Positions 43,890-54,475 of a stretch of 64,000 bases of DNA are shown here, in pieces. The position numbers were made by a program, and so were the translations under genes. The stretch is taken from positions 3,100,001-3,164,000 of the forward strand of contig NZ_CP020892.1 of the NCBI RefSeq assembly GCF_002163625.1. The letters run 5' to 3'. The notes beneath the pieces were generated by a model. That model was not told where the DNA came from. It ran no database searches and was given only the letters and a program-made list of their open reading frames with translations. Source of the stretch: Pseudomonas sp. M30-35. Its GTDB lineage: Bacteria; Pseudomonadota; Gammaproteobacteria; Pseudomonadales; Pseudomonadaceae. The stretch's first letter is position 1. Each line of letters starts with the position of its first letter.

Positions 43890-44849
43890 ATGAACTCATT
43901 GCGCTCACTAAATGATCTCCCTCTGCACCTGCTGCAACCTGCCGTGCGCGATCTGGCGTGGGTCATACTTGCACCACCGCTACTGAGCGATGCACCGACA
44001 ACCCAGCGCCACCCTTTAACGGCTAGCCGCTGGAGTACAGAGCCGCAGTTGCTGGCTGATTGGTTGTTACAACTGGATAAAGACTGCTCAAGCCTGACTC
44101 ACTGGCTGGCCGAGCGCTCAGTGCGCAGGTTGGGCTTGTATTACGAACGGCTCTGGCAGTTCGCCCTGAATGCAGCGCCTGATGTGGAGATTCTTGCCGC
44201 CAACCTGCCCATTCGCCACGAAGGGCACACCCTCGGCGAGTTGGATTTAATCCTGAGTGACGATGAAGGCCTGCATCACCTTGAACTGGCGATCAAGCTC
44301 TACCTCGGCGAGCAATCCTCCAGCGGAACCGCTAATCGGCACTGGCTCGGTCCGGGTAGTCGTGACCGCCTAGATTTGAAACTCAGCCATATCACTGAAC
44401 ACCAGTTGCCCCTGTCGAAAACCGAACAAGCACTTAGTGCTTTGGCCCAAGAAGGGATCAACACTCAGACGATACAAGCCTCGATGTGGGTCGCCGGTTA
44501 TTTGTTTTACCCATGGCCAAATGGTTGCTTACCCCCTGCGGGCGCTCACCCCGAGCATTTACGGGGCAGTTGGGTGCATCAGCGCGACTGGCCAGCACTG
44601 CTTGCTGAATACCCGTCTGCCAGCTGGCAAATATTGCCGCGCCATGACTGGCTGGCACCTGCACGAATCAGCCAAGCCAATCACTGGCCCAACGACCAGC
44701 TGCAAATTTGGTTCGCCACCCTCGAAGCCAATACCAATGCGCAATTACTAGTCCGCCTGGAACAAAGCCCAGACGGCTATTGGCTTGAGCAACAGCGCGT
44801 ATTTCTGGTCAGTGATAGTTGGCCGGAAACACTTAGGCCATATCGCTAG
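43890..44849 (+). CDS. DUF1853 family protein
   Basis: A 319-residue soluble protein with the DUF1853 features: an N-terminal PAVRDLAWVI segment, SVRRLGLYYERLWQF, then RHEGHTLGELDLIL and HLELAIKLYL. The ELDL...HLE(x)xIK pattern resembles PD-(D/E)xK nuclease cores (Asp and ExK), so a nuclease-like fold is possible; this is inference. It stands alone between divergent nadK and a convergent lytic transglycosylase, ending at a hairpin. Confidence 0.85.
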   Translation: MNSLRSLNDLPLHLLQPAVRDLAWVILAPPLLSDAPTTQRHPLTASRWSTEPQLLADWLLQLDKDCSSLTHWLAERSVRRLGLYYERLWQFALNAAPDVEILAANLPIRHEGHTLGELDLILSDDEGLHHLELAIKLYLGEQSSSGTANRHWLGPGSRDRLDLKLSHITEHQLPLSKTEQALSALAQEGINTQTIQASMWVAGYLFYPWPNGCLPPAGAHPEHLRGSWVHQRDWPALLAEYPSASWQILPRHDWLAPARISQANHWPNDQLQIWFATLEANTNAQLLVRLEQSPDGYWLEQQRVFLVSDSWPETLRPYR

Positions 44850-44886
44850 CGGGCCGCTCAAAAATAAGCCAACAGCCCGGCTAAAT

Positions 44887-44911
44887 GGCGGATAAAAATG
44901 CGTTATCCGCC
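44887..44911. terminator. Hairpin between DUF1853 and the transglycosylase gene
   Basis: A perfect 9-base stem (GGCGGATAA / TTATCCGCC) with a 7-base loop lies between two convergent genes. The T tracts are modest on both sides. Confidence 0.6.
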
Positions 44912-44934
44912 TTACCAATTGTTTATACAGCGCC

Positions 44935-46131
44935 TTACTGGGCTTGCATCGCCTTGAGGATTTTCTTGCCTGCACGGCCGTCATACGGCTGTAAACCTAG
45001 ACGTTTTTGCTCCTCGACAATCGCTTTGCGGGTATTGGTACCAATCAAGCCATCCGCCTCGCCAATGTCGTAGCCACGGGCGAGCAGTAACTCCTGCAAC
45101 TGTTTGCGCTCAATCCGGCTGAGACCCGGATCATCCGTTGGCCACGGCGTGGCGATCTCGTCACCACCGCGCAGGCGATCAGACAAATGAGCAATGGCCA
45201 ATGCATAGCTTTCAGCCGCATTGTAGGAGTAGATCGCATCAAAGTTGCGCATCACAATAAACGCCGGACCTTTGGCCCCTGCGGGTAGCAAAATACCCGC
45301 TTGAGTATCACTTGGCGTTATCGCCGAGCCATCGACCTTAACCACGCCGCGGGCGACCCAGTCCTTCAGCGCACGCTTGTTTTTACGCCCCGTCGAGGAC
45401 GTATTGAAACCCGCAGGCAGCTTGACCTCATACCCCCACGGTTGGCCGGTACGCCAGCCCGAACGCTTAAGGTAGTTGGCGGTTGATGCCAGCGCATCAG
45501 GAATACTCGCCACCAGGTCGCGGCGACCGTCACCGTCGCCATCCACGGCGATACGCTGATAGGTCGAAGGCATGAACTGGGTATGACCAAACGCCCCCGC
45601 CCATGACCCCTTCAGCTCTTGCGCCTGAATATCACCAGATTGCAGTAGCTTCAAGGTGGCAAAGAACTCGCCCTGGAAGAACGCCTGACGCCTGCCGTAA
45701 CAAGACAATGTACTTAGCGAGGTGAGCAAAGGACGCTTGCCGAAGGTTTTACCGTAATCGCTCTCAACCCCCCAAACCGCGACCACAGTAGCTGGGTCAA
45801 CGCCATAGGTGCGCGATACCTTGGCCAAGGTATCAGCGTGCTGCTTGAGCATCTGCCGACCTTCATCGACACGTTGCTGATCGACCAGCGCAGCCAGGTA
45901 ATCCCAGATAGGGGTGCTGAACTCGGGTTGTGAATTGAGCAATTCGAGCACGCTCATGTCAGGCTCAAGCGTTTGCGTATAACGGTCAAAGGTCGCACCA
46001 GAGACGCCCTTGGCTAACGCTTTGCCGCGCAAGCCACTGAGACATTGCTGAAACGATGCGGCCTCAGCCTGCGTTGCCAAAGCGCCTGTAGCGAGCAGTA
46101 GCGCACCTATACCGGTGATAGTTTTGTTCAT
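44935..46131 (-). CDS. Lytic murein transglycosylase (MltB-like) with peptidoglycan-binding domain
   Basis: A 398-residue periplasmic enzyme that cleaves glycan strands to 1,6-anhydro products. A signal peptide (about 1-24) lacks the lipobox of MltB, so it is probably soluble. The catalytic Glu123 lies in VWGVESDYG, and GSWAGAFGHTQFMPS is diagnostic of the MltB/SltB family. The last 60 residues (ERKQLQELLLARGYDIGE, then DGLIGTNTRKAI) form a peptidoglycan-binding domain. The start at 46131 puts the signal peptide at the N-terminus; an upstream frame to 46266 is discarded. Confidence 0.93.
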   Translation of the reverse strand: MNKTITGIGALLLATGALATQAEAASFQQCLSGLRGKALAKGVSGATFDRYTQTLEPDMSVLELLNSQPEFSTPIWDYLAALVDQQRVDEGRQMLKQHADTLAKVSRTYGVDPATVVAVWGVESDYGKTFGKRPLLTSLSTLSCYGRRQAFFQGEFFATLKLLQSGDIQAQELKGSWAGAFGHTQFMPSTYQRIAVDGDGDGRRDLVASIPDALASTANYLKRSGWRTGQPWGYEVKLPAGFNTSSTGRKNKRALKDWVARGVVKVDGSAITPSDTQAGILLPAGAKGPAFIVMRNFDAIYSYNAAESYALAIAHLSDRLRGGDEIATPWPTDDPGLSRIERKQLQELLLARGYDIGEADGLIGTNTRKAIVEEQKRLGLQPYDGRAGKKILKAMQAQ

Positions 46132-46210
46132 CGCATATTCCCTGATACTAAAACAGTCCACAAATGCGGACAGTGTAATGTTCAGAGACGGGGAAGTGGC
46201 AGCAGTTCCG

Positions 46211-47134
46211 TTACTGGCTTTTAGCCAATGCAGCTGCACGGCCTTGCAAACCGCCGGTATGGACAAAAATCAGCCGTGTTCCGCGAGGAAACGCGCCCTG
46301 CTCGACTTGCTCACGCAATGCCAATAGAGCTTTAGCGGTGTACAGCGGCTCAAACAGCATGCCCGACTCAGCCTCGCAGGCCTGCATGAAATCCAGCAGT
46401 TGCCCATCAACTTTGGCAAACCCGCCACGCGCCGCATCCAGCAGCCTATACCCTTGATCGGCTTGTTGCGCCTGAGCCAGCACGCTGGAAATCTGCTTTT
46501 CGGCTCCGTGTTGTGCCGGAACGGCTAACGCGCCATAAACCGGGTGCGCGCCCGCTTCAGCCAGGACCAAACCGGCCAGAGTCGTACCTGTGCCCACGGC
46601 CAACCACCAGGCATGATAGTCGGGCCAGTTGATCTGCTTAAGTTGACTGCACACCAACTCGACCAATGGCCGGCAGCCTTGCGCACCAAGCAAACCGCTG
46701 CCACCTTCAGGAACTGGCTGTAAATGTGGATAACGCATACGCCAAGGCTGCCAGAAGCCTGGCAGGTTGCGCGCTCGGTAGCCGCCGTAACCCAGCCAAT
46801 GTAGGCGCATACCCAGTTGTTCGAGTTCGAGCGCAGTGGGCGTCGCCTGCGAGTTGCCGCGCATTAAACCGACGGTTTGAAAACCAAAGCGATTTCCAGC
46901 AGCAGCCAAAGCATGCAAGTGATTGGAGTGGGCGCCGCCAAGACTGATAAGCCCTTGCGCGCCTTGCTCACTTGCGGTTTTGATGTAGGGCGCCAACTTG
47001 AACCATTTGTTGCCACTGACCTGTTGATCAATCAGATCAAGGCGCAAAACAGCCACTTCAACCCCTGAGTTGGTCAACCAATACAGGTTTAGCAACTGCA
47101 AAGGAGCGGTTGGCGCCCAATCAGTAAAGATCAA
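46211..47134 (-). CDS. ACC deaminase / D-cysteine desulfhydrase family PLP enzyme
   Basis: A 307-residue fold-type II PLP enzyme. The cofactor lysine is in VSGNKWFKL (about Lys43), GGAHSNH follows, and the phosphate-binding loop is GTGTTLAG. Family members are 1-aminocyclopropane-1-carboxylate deaminases or D-cysteine desulfhydrases; most Pseudomonas members with this sequence type are thought to act on D-amino acids, so ACC activity should not be assumed. It starts 6 bases after the coiled-coil gene and is probably cotranscribed with it. Confidence 0.87.
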   Translation of the reverse strand: MIFTDWAPTAPLQLLNLYWLTNSGVEVAVLRLDLIDQQVSGNKWFKLAPYIKTASEQGAQGLISLGGAHSNHLHALAAAGNRFGFQTVGLMRGNSQATPTALELEQLGMRLHWLGYGGYRARNLPGFWQPWRMRYPHLQPVPEGGSGLLGAQGCRPLVELVCSQLKQINWPDYHAWWLAVGTGTTLAGLVLAEAGAHPVYGALAVPAQHGAEKQISSVLAQAQQADQGYRLLDAARGGFAKVDGQLLDFMQACEAESGMLFEPLYTAKALLALREQVEQGAFPRGTRLIFVHTGGLQGRAAALAKSQ

Positions 47135-47140
47135 TGCGAA

Positions 47141-48511
47141 CTAACCGACGGTGCGCACCCGCAGAGCTTCTTTATGACGGGCACAGCAGTTGGAGTCATT
47201 GAGTTTGAAACGGCTTGGGGCATCAATTCGATCAATTGGAATCGCACAGCGCTGACCATTGGCCAGCAATGCTTCACAGCTGGGTTGCTGGTAGTGCGCC
47301 AACCACTGTGTGTATTGCTCCTCAGAAACAAAGCATTTGGACGCTGCATAGGCGAACGGATTTTCCTGATAGCGAGCGATGTCTTGTAGAGCGACGGTCA
47401 AGTGTCCAGCGCCCGGGTGATAAACCACAAAGACCATGCCCAAGTTGGACAGACGCTCAAGTATCTGGTCACCACTTTGCCCAGTCAACTGCTCACGCTC
47501 GCTGCTCAGCCGCTCGATCTCCTGTTGGAGCTTGCCGTCGAGCTCTTGGCGATAGGCCAGTTCAACATCACGAATGGCGATCTGTTCTTTGTACTCAACC
47601 ACAGCCGAGGCAATTTTCGCCTGCATTTCACCGTCGAACTGCGCACGCATAAGATCAATCTCGCTGCGCCCGCTGCTTTGCAGCGTGCGCAGTTGCTCGG
47701 TCATTTTCTCGCGCGACGACTGGAAGCTTGCAGCTTGTTCTGCCAGCTGATTTTTCAGATCAGTATTGAGTGCTTGTTGCTGAGCCAGGGATTTCTGAAT
47801 AAGCGCAATTTTTGCTTCAAGCGTCTTGCTGTGTTGCTCACTGGCCAGTTTGAGTTTCGCCAACTCTTCTTCGTGCTGAAGCGTCAGACTGCCGATACGC
47901 AAACGCTGCTGCTTGATCAACTGCGCAGCTTTGAGACGCTGCTCCTGATTCAGCTTTTCCGTGGCTTTTTCCGCATCTTCGGCTGCAGGATCAGCGGAAT
48001 ACCACTTGTCATCAGAAACCATCTGCAAGCGTTCCGGAGCAACCGACTGAACGCTCTCATCCTCGATAAGTAACCCGAGATGATTGGCTTTAACCACTTC
48101 ACGCAGGATGACCAGATCATTCTGCCCTGGCGCCAGATTCGGGTCCCACAGATGCATTTGGTGCCATGAAACCGGGCACTGACTGCGACATGCCAAGCGG
48201 ATCGGGCCGGCGCCCATATCAGGGCCGCGCCCAGATTTCTCCGCCAAATGCTGCAGCGGGATATTCCAGCCGTTGTCTGGCGCGCCCTTTTCATCGAAGT
48301 CGAGGTAGAAAAATACCACGGAGCGAATCATCAACCGTGGGTTGATCATCACGTATGCCGCCCGCACTTGCTGGTCAGCAAACTCAGGCATATTGACCAT
48401 GCCATCAAGCAGGGCCTCAAACTCAGTGAAGAACATTTGCTTGCAGACACCACCGTGTTCACTAAAGAACATTACGGCATCAGTCATCTGCGGCTTGTTC
48501 TGCATGCTCAT
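47141..48511 (-). CDS. Coiled-coil protein with C-terminal Cys/His motif
   Basis: A 456-residue soluble protein not linked to a known function. The N-terminal 175 residues are a globular region with CRSQCPVSWHQMHLWDP. A long coiled coil follows (about 176-355), rich in Gln, Glu, Leu and Lys. The C-terminal 100 residues hold a small domain and the pattern Cys412-x9-Cys422 ... Cys442-Cys443-x2-His446, which resembles the short zinc motif C-x-A-x-x-x-G-x-x-C...C-x-x-H seen in many phage and regulatory proteins. The family is conserved in pseudomonads. It leads a unit with the PLP enzyme. Confidence 0.75.
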   Translation of the reverse strand: MSMQNKPQMTDAVMFFSEHGGVCKQMFFTEFEALLDGMVNMPEFADQQVRAAYVMINPRLMIRSVVFFYLDFDEKGAPDNGWNIPLQHLAEKSGRGPDMGAGPIRLACRSQCPVSWHQMHLWDPNLAPGQNDLVILREVVKANHLGLLIEDESVQSVAPERLQMVSDDKWYSADPAAEDAEKATEKLNQEQRLKAAQLIKQQRLRIGSLTLQHEEELAKLKLASEQHSKTLEAKIALIQKSLAQQQALNTDLKNQLAEQAASFQSSREKMTEQLRTLQSSGRSEIDLMRAQFDGEMQAKIASAVVEYKEQIAIRDVELAYRQELDGKLQQEIERLSSEREQLTGQSGDQILERLSNLGMVFVVYHPGAGHLTVALQDIARYQENPFAYAASKCFVSEEQYTQWLAHYQQPSCEALLANGQRCAIPIDRIDAPSRFKLNDSNCCARHKEALRVRTVG

Positions 48512-48881
48512 CCGATTCCCTCAAAACTAGATTAACGGCACCCACCCGAACTCGCACCTGGCAACGAACCTCCAACCAGAAGGATCGAATACTCTAGAAC
48601 GATGTTAATGCTTGTAATTACACACCCGTAATTGACGCGCACCAGCAGTCAGGCGCATAGCGACCGTTTGAGCAAGTCTAGGGGAAAAGCTAAGCCCAGC
48701 AATGTGACTGGGTTGGCAGTCGTCTTGCCATAGTTGCAAGTCGGCTCAACTGCACAGCAAAAGTGTGATGGGATTGGTACAAAATGTCAGCATGAGACAT
48801 TTTATGTCAGTCGCAGCGACGACATCTGCTGCAACCAACCGGCAATTAACAGTGCCTGATTAGCTCAGGCTCTGTGACGTA
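48512..48881. other. Upstream region of the coiled-coil gene with palindromes
   Basis: No gene is visible. Three inverted repeats are present: AAAATGTC/GACATTTT (48781-48803), GTCGC/GCGAC just after it, and GCCTGA/TCAGGC (48854-48870) just beyond the NTF2-like gene's stop. The last may be a weak terminator. The first is AT-rich and looks more like an operator than a terminator. Confidence 0.4.
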
Positions 48882-49295
48882 CTAAACCGCGCCGCGCAGG
48901 CGCTTACCCATTTCATCGCCCAGCGCTTGCAGGCCACTCATTGGGCGGATCATGACTTCAAACTCGATGATTTGGCCTTGCTCATTGAAGCGCACCATAT
49001 CGATACCCTTCAGCTCGCGATCAGCCACCTTTGCGCTGAACTCCAACACTACATTCAAGCCGTCTGCCGACACCAACTCGCGGTGATAGGTAAAATCCTC
49101 AAATACCTTGATTACGGTATTCAGGATCATCGCCACCCTACCTGCGCCAGCGTAGGGCTTGAACGCCATCGGAGAGCGAAACACAGCATCCGGGTGGAGT
49201 AATGCAGGTAAACCACTAAGGTCCTTGCTGGCAATCATCGCATGCCATTGCTGCATGGCTGGGGCAATATTCGGCTTAACCGCTAACGCTGTCAT
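48882..49295 (-). CDS. NTF2/SnoaL-like small protein
   Basis: A 137-residue protein with the alpha+beta cone pattern of the NTF2/SnoaL superfamily: an N-terminal helix (MQQWHAMIASKDLSGL), LLHPDAVFRSP, and paired strands ending in VMIRPMSGLQAL. No membrane segment. It is 27 bases downstream of fadH on the same strand and therefore probably cotranscribed. Catalytic function or substrate cannot be told; the company of fadH suggests fatty-acid or enoyl metabolism. Confidence 0.85.
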   Translation of the reverse strand: MTALAVKPNIAPAMQQWHAMIASKDLSGLPALLHPDAVFRSPMAFKPYAGAGRVAMILNTVIKVFEDFTYHRELVSADGLNVVLEFSAKVADRELKGIDMVRFNEQGQIIEFEVMIRPMSGLQALGDEMGKRLRGAV

Positions 49296-49322
49296 TACTC
49301 TACCTCGCTGAGGGTTTATCGA

Positions 49323-51383
<2,061 letters not shown>

Positions 51384-51615
51384 TCACGGTATGTCGCGAT
51401 TTCTATAAGCAGGATGGCTATTGGGCGCACTATAAATTGCCAATGCGCTAGGCCAGCCGCCTGCATGTGAATCACGATCGGTATGCGAACCAAGATAAAT
51501 AGCCCAAGCGCACAGCTCAATGACTCTAACTAACAACTTATTGATCGAAATGCGCAGCAGCTCTTGGCAACAGACGTGAGCTCACCTACCCTGAGCAACA
51601 AACCCTCAACGCCGA

Positions 51616-52755
51616 ATGACCATGCGCCTATTTATTACAATCAGTATTCTTATCATCCTGCTTGGCAGCGCCGGTGGTTATGTCTATTGGGCGCAACAAC
51701 GCCCCGATGTCGGCATTATCCTGACTGACCTGAGCAGCGAAATTAGCGTCAATCAGGGCCAGCCGGCTGATCGCGGCAATCTTCTCGGCATCCAGCCGCT
51801 GTTGTTTGCCAGTGATTATCAGAGCCGCGAGACGCTGCACCTGAAGCTTGCGGCCTACCTTGAAAAAGCCCGCGACGAAGGCCTGCTCAACGCCAAAACC
51901 ATCGCCATCCTGCCCGAGCACATTGGCACCTGGCTGGTCGCTGCGGGTGAAAAACCCGAGTTTTATAAAAGCGACAGCCTGCAAGAAGCCGTCAAATGGC
52001 TCGCCGCCAGTCACCCGCTGAGCGTGCCACAGGCCCTGCTCAGCACGCCGAGCAATAAAGATTTCAGCGATGCGTTGTTTCGTCTCAAGTCTGCGCAAAT
52101 GGCCGCCGACTACCAGAGCCTGTTCAGCGGTTTGGCCAAGGACTTTGGCATCACCTTGGTTGCAGGCTCCATCGTCTTGCCTGAACCACGCAACGAGAAT
52201 GGCGCCCTGCAGATTGGTGAGGGTCCGCTGTACAACATCAGTGTGGTCTACGGCGCCGACGGTAAAGCGCTTGGCCAGCCACAGCGCAAAGTCTATCCAT
52301 CGAGCCGCGAGCGCAGCATTATCGCCGCAGCGCCCCTTGAGCAGTTGCACACATTCGACACACCAGCCGGAAATCTCGCCGTATTAATCGGCACCGACAG
52401 CTGGTATCCCGCCAGCTACGCAGCGCTGGCCAAACTCAACACCGAGCTGCTGGCTGTTCCTGGTTTTGTCAAAGGCAAGATGCAGTGGAACAAACCCTGG
52501 AAAGGTTACAAGCACGCAACCAAACCGCAGACGCCGACCTTGGCCGATAACAGCGTCAGCGAAGGTGAAGCCTGGCAACACTTGGCAATACCCAACCACC
52601 TGCAAGACAGTGGCGCGCGCGCTGGCGCCATGGTGTTTATGCGCGGGCAATTGTGGCGCATGGGCATTGATGGTCGCAGCGTGGTAAGCGACGGTCAAAA
52701 ACATGCCATTGCAAACGATTCGCGCAGCGCTCAACTCGTCAATCTATGGCTGTAA
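51616..52755 (+). CDS. Membrane-anchored nitrilase-fold protein lacking the catalytic cysteine
   Basis: A 379-residue protein. One N-terminal membrane anchor (about residues 4-24) is followed by a carbon-nitrogen hydrolase-like domain. The glutamate (ILPEHIGTW) and lysine (QRKVYPSS) of the nitrilase triad can be found, but the cysteine position in the usual ICYD-type motif reads LIGTDSWYP, with Gly259 instead. Hydrolase activity of the standard kind is therefore unlikely. Lipoprotein N-acyltransferase (Lnt) is ruled out by size and missing helices. Its stop overlaps the AraC gene by 10 bases, so the regulator is cotranscribed. Confidence 0.75.
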   Translation: MTMRLFITISILIILLGSAGGYVYWAQQRPDVGIILTDLSSEISVNQGQPADRGNLLGIQPLLFASDYQSRETLHLKLAAYLEKARDEGLLNAKTIAILPEHIGTWLVAAGEKPEFYKSDSLQEAVKWLAASHPLSVPQALLSTPSNKDFSDALFRLKSAQMAADYQSLFSGLAKDFGITLVAGSIVLPEPRNENGALQIGEGPLYNISVVYGADGKALGQPQRKVYPSSRERSIIAAAPLEQLHTFDTPAGNLAVLIGTDSWYPASYAALAKLNTELLAVPGFVKGKMQWNKPWKGYKHATKPQTPTLADNSVSEGEAWQHLAIPNHLQDSGARAGAMVFMRGQLWRMGIDGRSVVSDGQKHAIANDSRSAQLVNLWL

Positions 52756-53789
52756 AAAGCCCGCGCATTCGCCTTGGCGACTTGTCTGTAGGCTTTGTTG
52801 ACAGCCTCGCCGAGGCCATGCGCAGTTACGGCCAAGATCCAGTGACACTGCTCGAAGGCTACGGGCTCGATTCTGTTCGTCTGGCAACACCACGGGCACG
52901 CCTGTCAATTCCACGTTATATGCGCCTGGGCCACGCAGCCATTGAACAAACCAAACAGCCGGGCCTTGGTTTGACCATGGGCAAACTCAGCCGCCTTGGC
53001 CAGCTCGGGCTCGCCGGTGTGACCGCAGCCCAGGCCCCTACGGTGCGTGAAGCGGCACGCAGCCTGATTCGGTATGAGCCGCTGTACGCTTCGAACTATC
53101 GCGGCCACGCCAACTTCATCGAGGACAATCAGGGCGCGTGGCTGCGTTTTTACTCGATCAGCCCTTACAACGCCTACAACCGCTTTGTAATCGATTCAGT
53201 GCTCGCAGGCTGGGCTCAGCAGCTGAGTCACGTCGCCCAACAACCGATTGCCCCTGAGCGCGCACACATAGAGTTCCCTGCGCCAAGCTACAGCGATGAA
53301 TACTCTCCCGCACTGGCTTGCCCCGTTGAGTTTGCCGCAGAGCATAATCAGCTGCGCCTAAGCCAAGCCACGCTCAACCTGCGCAATCCACAGCATTGCC
53401 CAAGCACATGGCTGCATTTACAAGAGCTGTGTGAGCGTGAACGGGAACAATTGACCCGCACGCGCAGCCTGCGTGAGCGCATTATTCAATTATTAGGGCC
53501 GCTGCTACATGGTCGCGAGCCAGACTTACAGGAAGTGGCCGCACACCTACAAATGCCAACCTGGACCTTGCGCCGCAAATTGGCCGAGGAAGGCACGCAG
53601 TTTCGCGCCATTCTCAACGAGACACGCCATGATCTGGCTGTCGCTTATATTCGCGACACCGAACTGGCTTTTGGTGAGATTGCCTACCTGCTTGGTTTTG
53701 CCTCTGCGGAAGCCTTCCAGCGCGCATTCAAACGCTGGAACCAGCAAACCCCTGGCGAATTTCGCCGAGCGCAGCGGCTGAGCAGTTGA
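52746..53789 (+). CDS. AraC-family regulator (OruR/ArgR-type N-terminal domain)
   Basis: A 347-residue regulator. The N-terminal 210 residues match the Arabinose_bd-like effector domain of OruR/FarR/GbuR-type AraC proteins. The C-terminal 90 residues contain two helix-turn-helix units, the second with the signature AYLLGFASAEAFQRAFKRW and the ending TPGEFRR. The start overlaps the upstream gene by 10 bases. A like regulator lies here in P. aeruginosa. The effector and targets are unknown; autoregulation of the pair and control of divergent fadH are possibilities. Confidence 0.9.
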   Translation: MAVKSPRIRLGDLSVGFVDSLAEAMRSYGQDPVTLLEGYGLDSVRLATPRARLSIPRYMRLGHAAIEQTKQPGLGLTMGKLSRLGQLGLAGVTAAQAPTVREAARSLIRYEPLYASNYRGHANFIEDNQGAWLRFYSISPYNAYNRFVIDSVLAGWAQQLSHVAQQPIAPERAHIEFPAPSYSDEYSPALACPVEFAAEHNQLRLSQATLNLRNPQHCPSTWLHLQELCEREREQLTRTRSLRERIIQLLGPLLHGREPDLQEVAAHLQMPTWTLRRKLAEEGTQFRAILNETRHDLAVAYIRDTELAFGEIAYLLGFASAEAFQRAFKRWNQQTPGEFRRAQRLSS

Positions 53790-53836
53790 GCGAGACTCAA
53801 ACCCGCTGCCGGGACCACGCCAACTAGCAGGCTGCG

Positions 53837-53923
53837 TTACAGCTCTGTTGCATCTTCCGCCAGCTCGGGGACATCCAGCTCGACGGCCTGCGCTTCCAGC
53901 AATTCTTCTTGATAGTCTTCCAT
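53837..53923 (-). CDS. 28-residue acidic micro-ORF
   Basis: A 28-codon ATG-to-TAA frame (MEDYQEELLEAQ and 16 more residues). It has 11 Asp/Glu and no Lys or Arg. GGAGGG stands 7 bases before the ATG, as strong a ribosome site as any in the window. It lies beyond the tRNA operon terminator, convergent with the AraC gene. The sequence shows no known domain; helical and soluble by eye. The strong initiation site and biased composition argue for a real small protein, but conservation has not been tested. Confidence 0.6.
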   Translation of the reverse strand: MEDYQEELLEAQAVELDVPELAEDATEL

Positions 53924-54024
53924 AGCCTTACCCTCCACTACACTTATTGACGCGTGACCACCGCGTAGGCGCAGTTTAAAAAGCCAAGATGACGCTTGGA
54001 TGACAGCAAATCGCGGGCAATAAA

Positions 54025-54054
54025 AAACCCTCAGATATTGCTATCTGAGGGTTT
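54025..54054 (-). terminator. Terminator of the tRNA operon
   Basis: On the minus strand AAACCCTCAGATA/TATCTGAGGGTTT (13 pairs, 4-base loop) is followed by TTTTTT, immediately after the last tRNA-Asp. Confidence 0.93.
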
Positions 54055-54060
54055 CGTATT

Positions 54061-54137
54061 TGGCGCAGCGGACGGGACTCGAACCCGCGACCCCCGGCGT
54101 GACAGGCCGGTATTCTAACCAACTGAACTACCGCTGC
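54061..54137 (-). tRNA. tRNA-Asp (GTC)
   Basis: A 77-base tRNA including an encoded CCA end. Acceptor GCAGCGG pairs with CCGCTGC, the T arm is GTTCGAGTC and the anticodon loop CTGTCAC gives GTC. It is identical to the copy 180 bases upstream. Confidence 0.97.
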
Positions 54138-54239
54138 ATGTTATTTGGGCTTGCACCCTAAAACACGTTACTTCATCTGGTAGTACAACCGCGTTGGCTT
54201 GTGCTTACCTCATGCCGAGTAAACTCGTCATGGAAAATA

Positions 54240-54316
54240 TGGCGCAGCGGACGGGACTCGAACCCGCGACCCCCGGCGTGACAGGCCGGTATTCTAACCA
54301 ACTGAACTACCGCTGC
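54240..54316 (-). tRNA. tRNA-Asp (GTC), second copy
   Basis: A 77-base tRNA identical to the one at 54061-54137, also with encoded CCA. It is the middle gene of the Val-Asp-Asp operon. Confidence 0.97.
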
Positions 54317-54350
54317 GCATTTTTCCGGACTTTCATCCAGACTCTCAAAG

Positions 54351-54426
54351 TGGTGGGTGATGACGGGATCGAACCGCCGACCCTCTGCTTGTAAGGCAGA
54401 TGCTCTCCCAGCTGAGCTAATCACCC
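54351..54426 (-). tRNA. tRNA-Val (TAC)
   Basis: A 76-base tRNA with encoded CCA. Acceptor GGGTGAT pairs with ATCACCC, and the anticodon loop CTTACAA gives TAC (valine). First gene of the tRNA operon. Confidence 0.97.
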
Positions 54427-54446
54427 TTGCCTTTGCGAGGACGCGA

Positions 54447-54475
54447 AATTTACGCGTGGGCCGCACCTAAGTCAA
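54447..54475 (-). promoter_or_regulatory. Sigma-70 promoter of the tRNA-Val/Asp/Asp operon
   Basis: On the minus strand TTGACT (54470-54475) and TAAATT (54447-54452) are separated by exactly 17 bases and lie 20 bases before tRNA-Val. A GC-rich discriminator (CGCGTCC) follows, as expected for stringently controlled stable-RNA promoters. Confidence 0.87.

Noticed and set aside
51616..52755. Apolipoprotein N-acyltransferase (Lnt) assignment
   Set aside because: Only one membrane helix and no catalytic cysteine; Lnt has about eight helices and is over 500 residues.
54173..54466. 97-codon frame across the tRNA genes
   Set aside because: Translation of tRNA sequence (the well-known spurious RRFDPV/GRGFESRPLR type of product).
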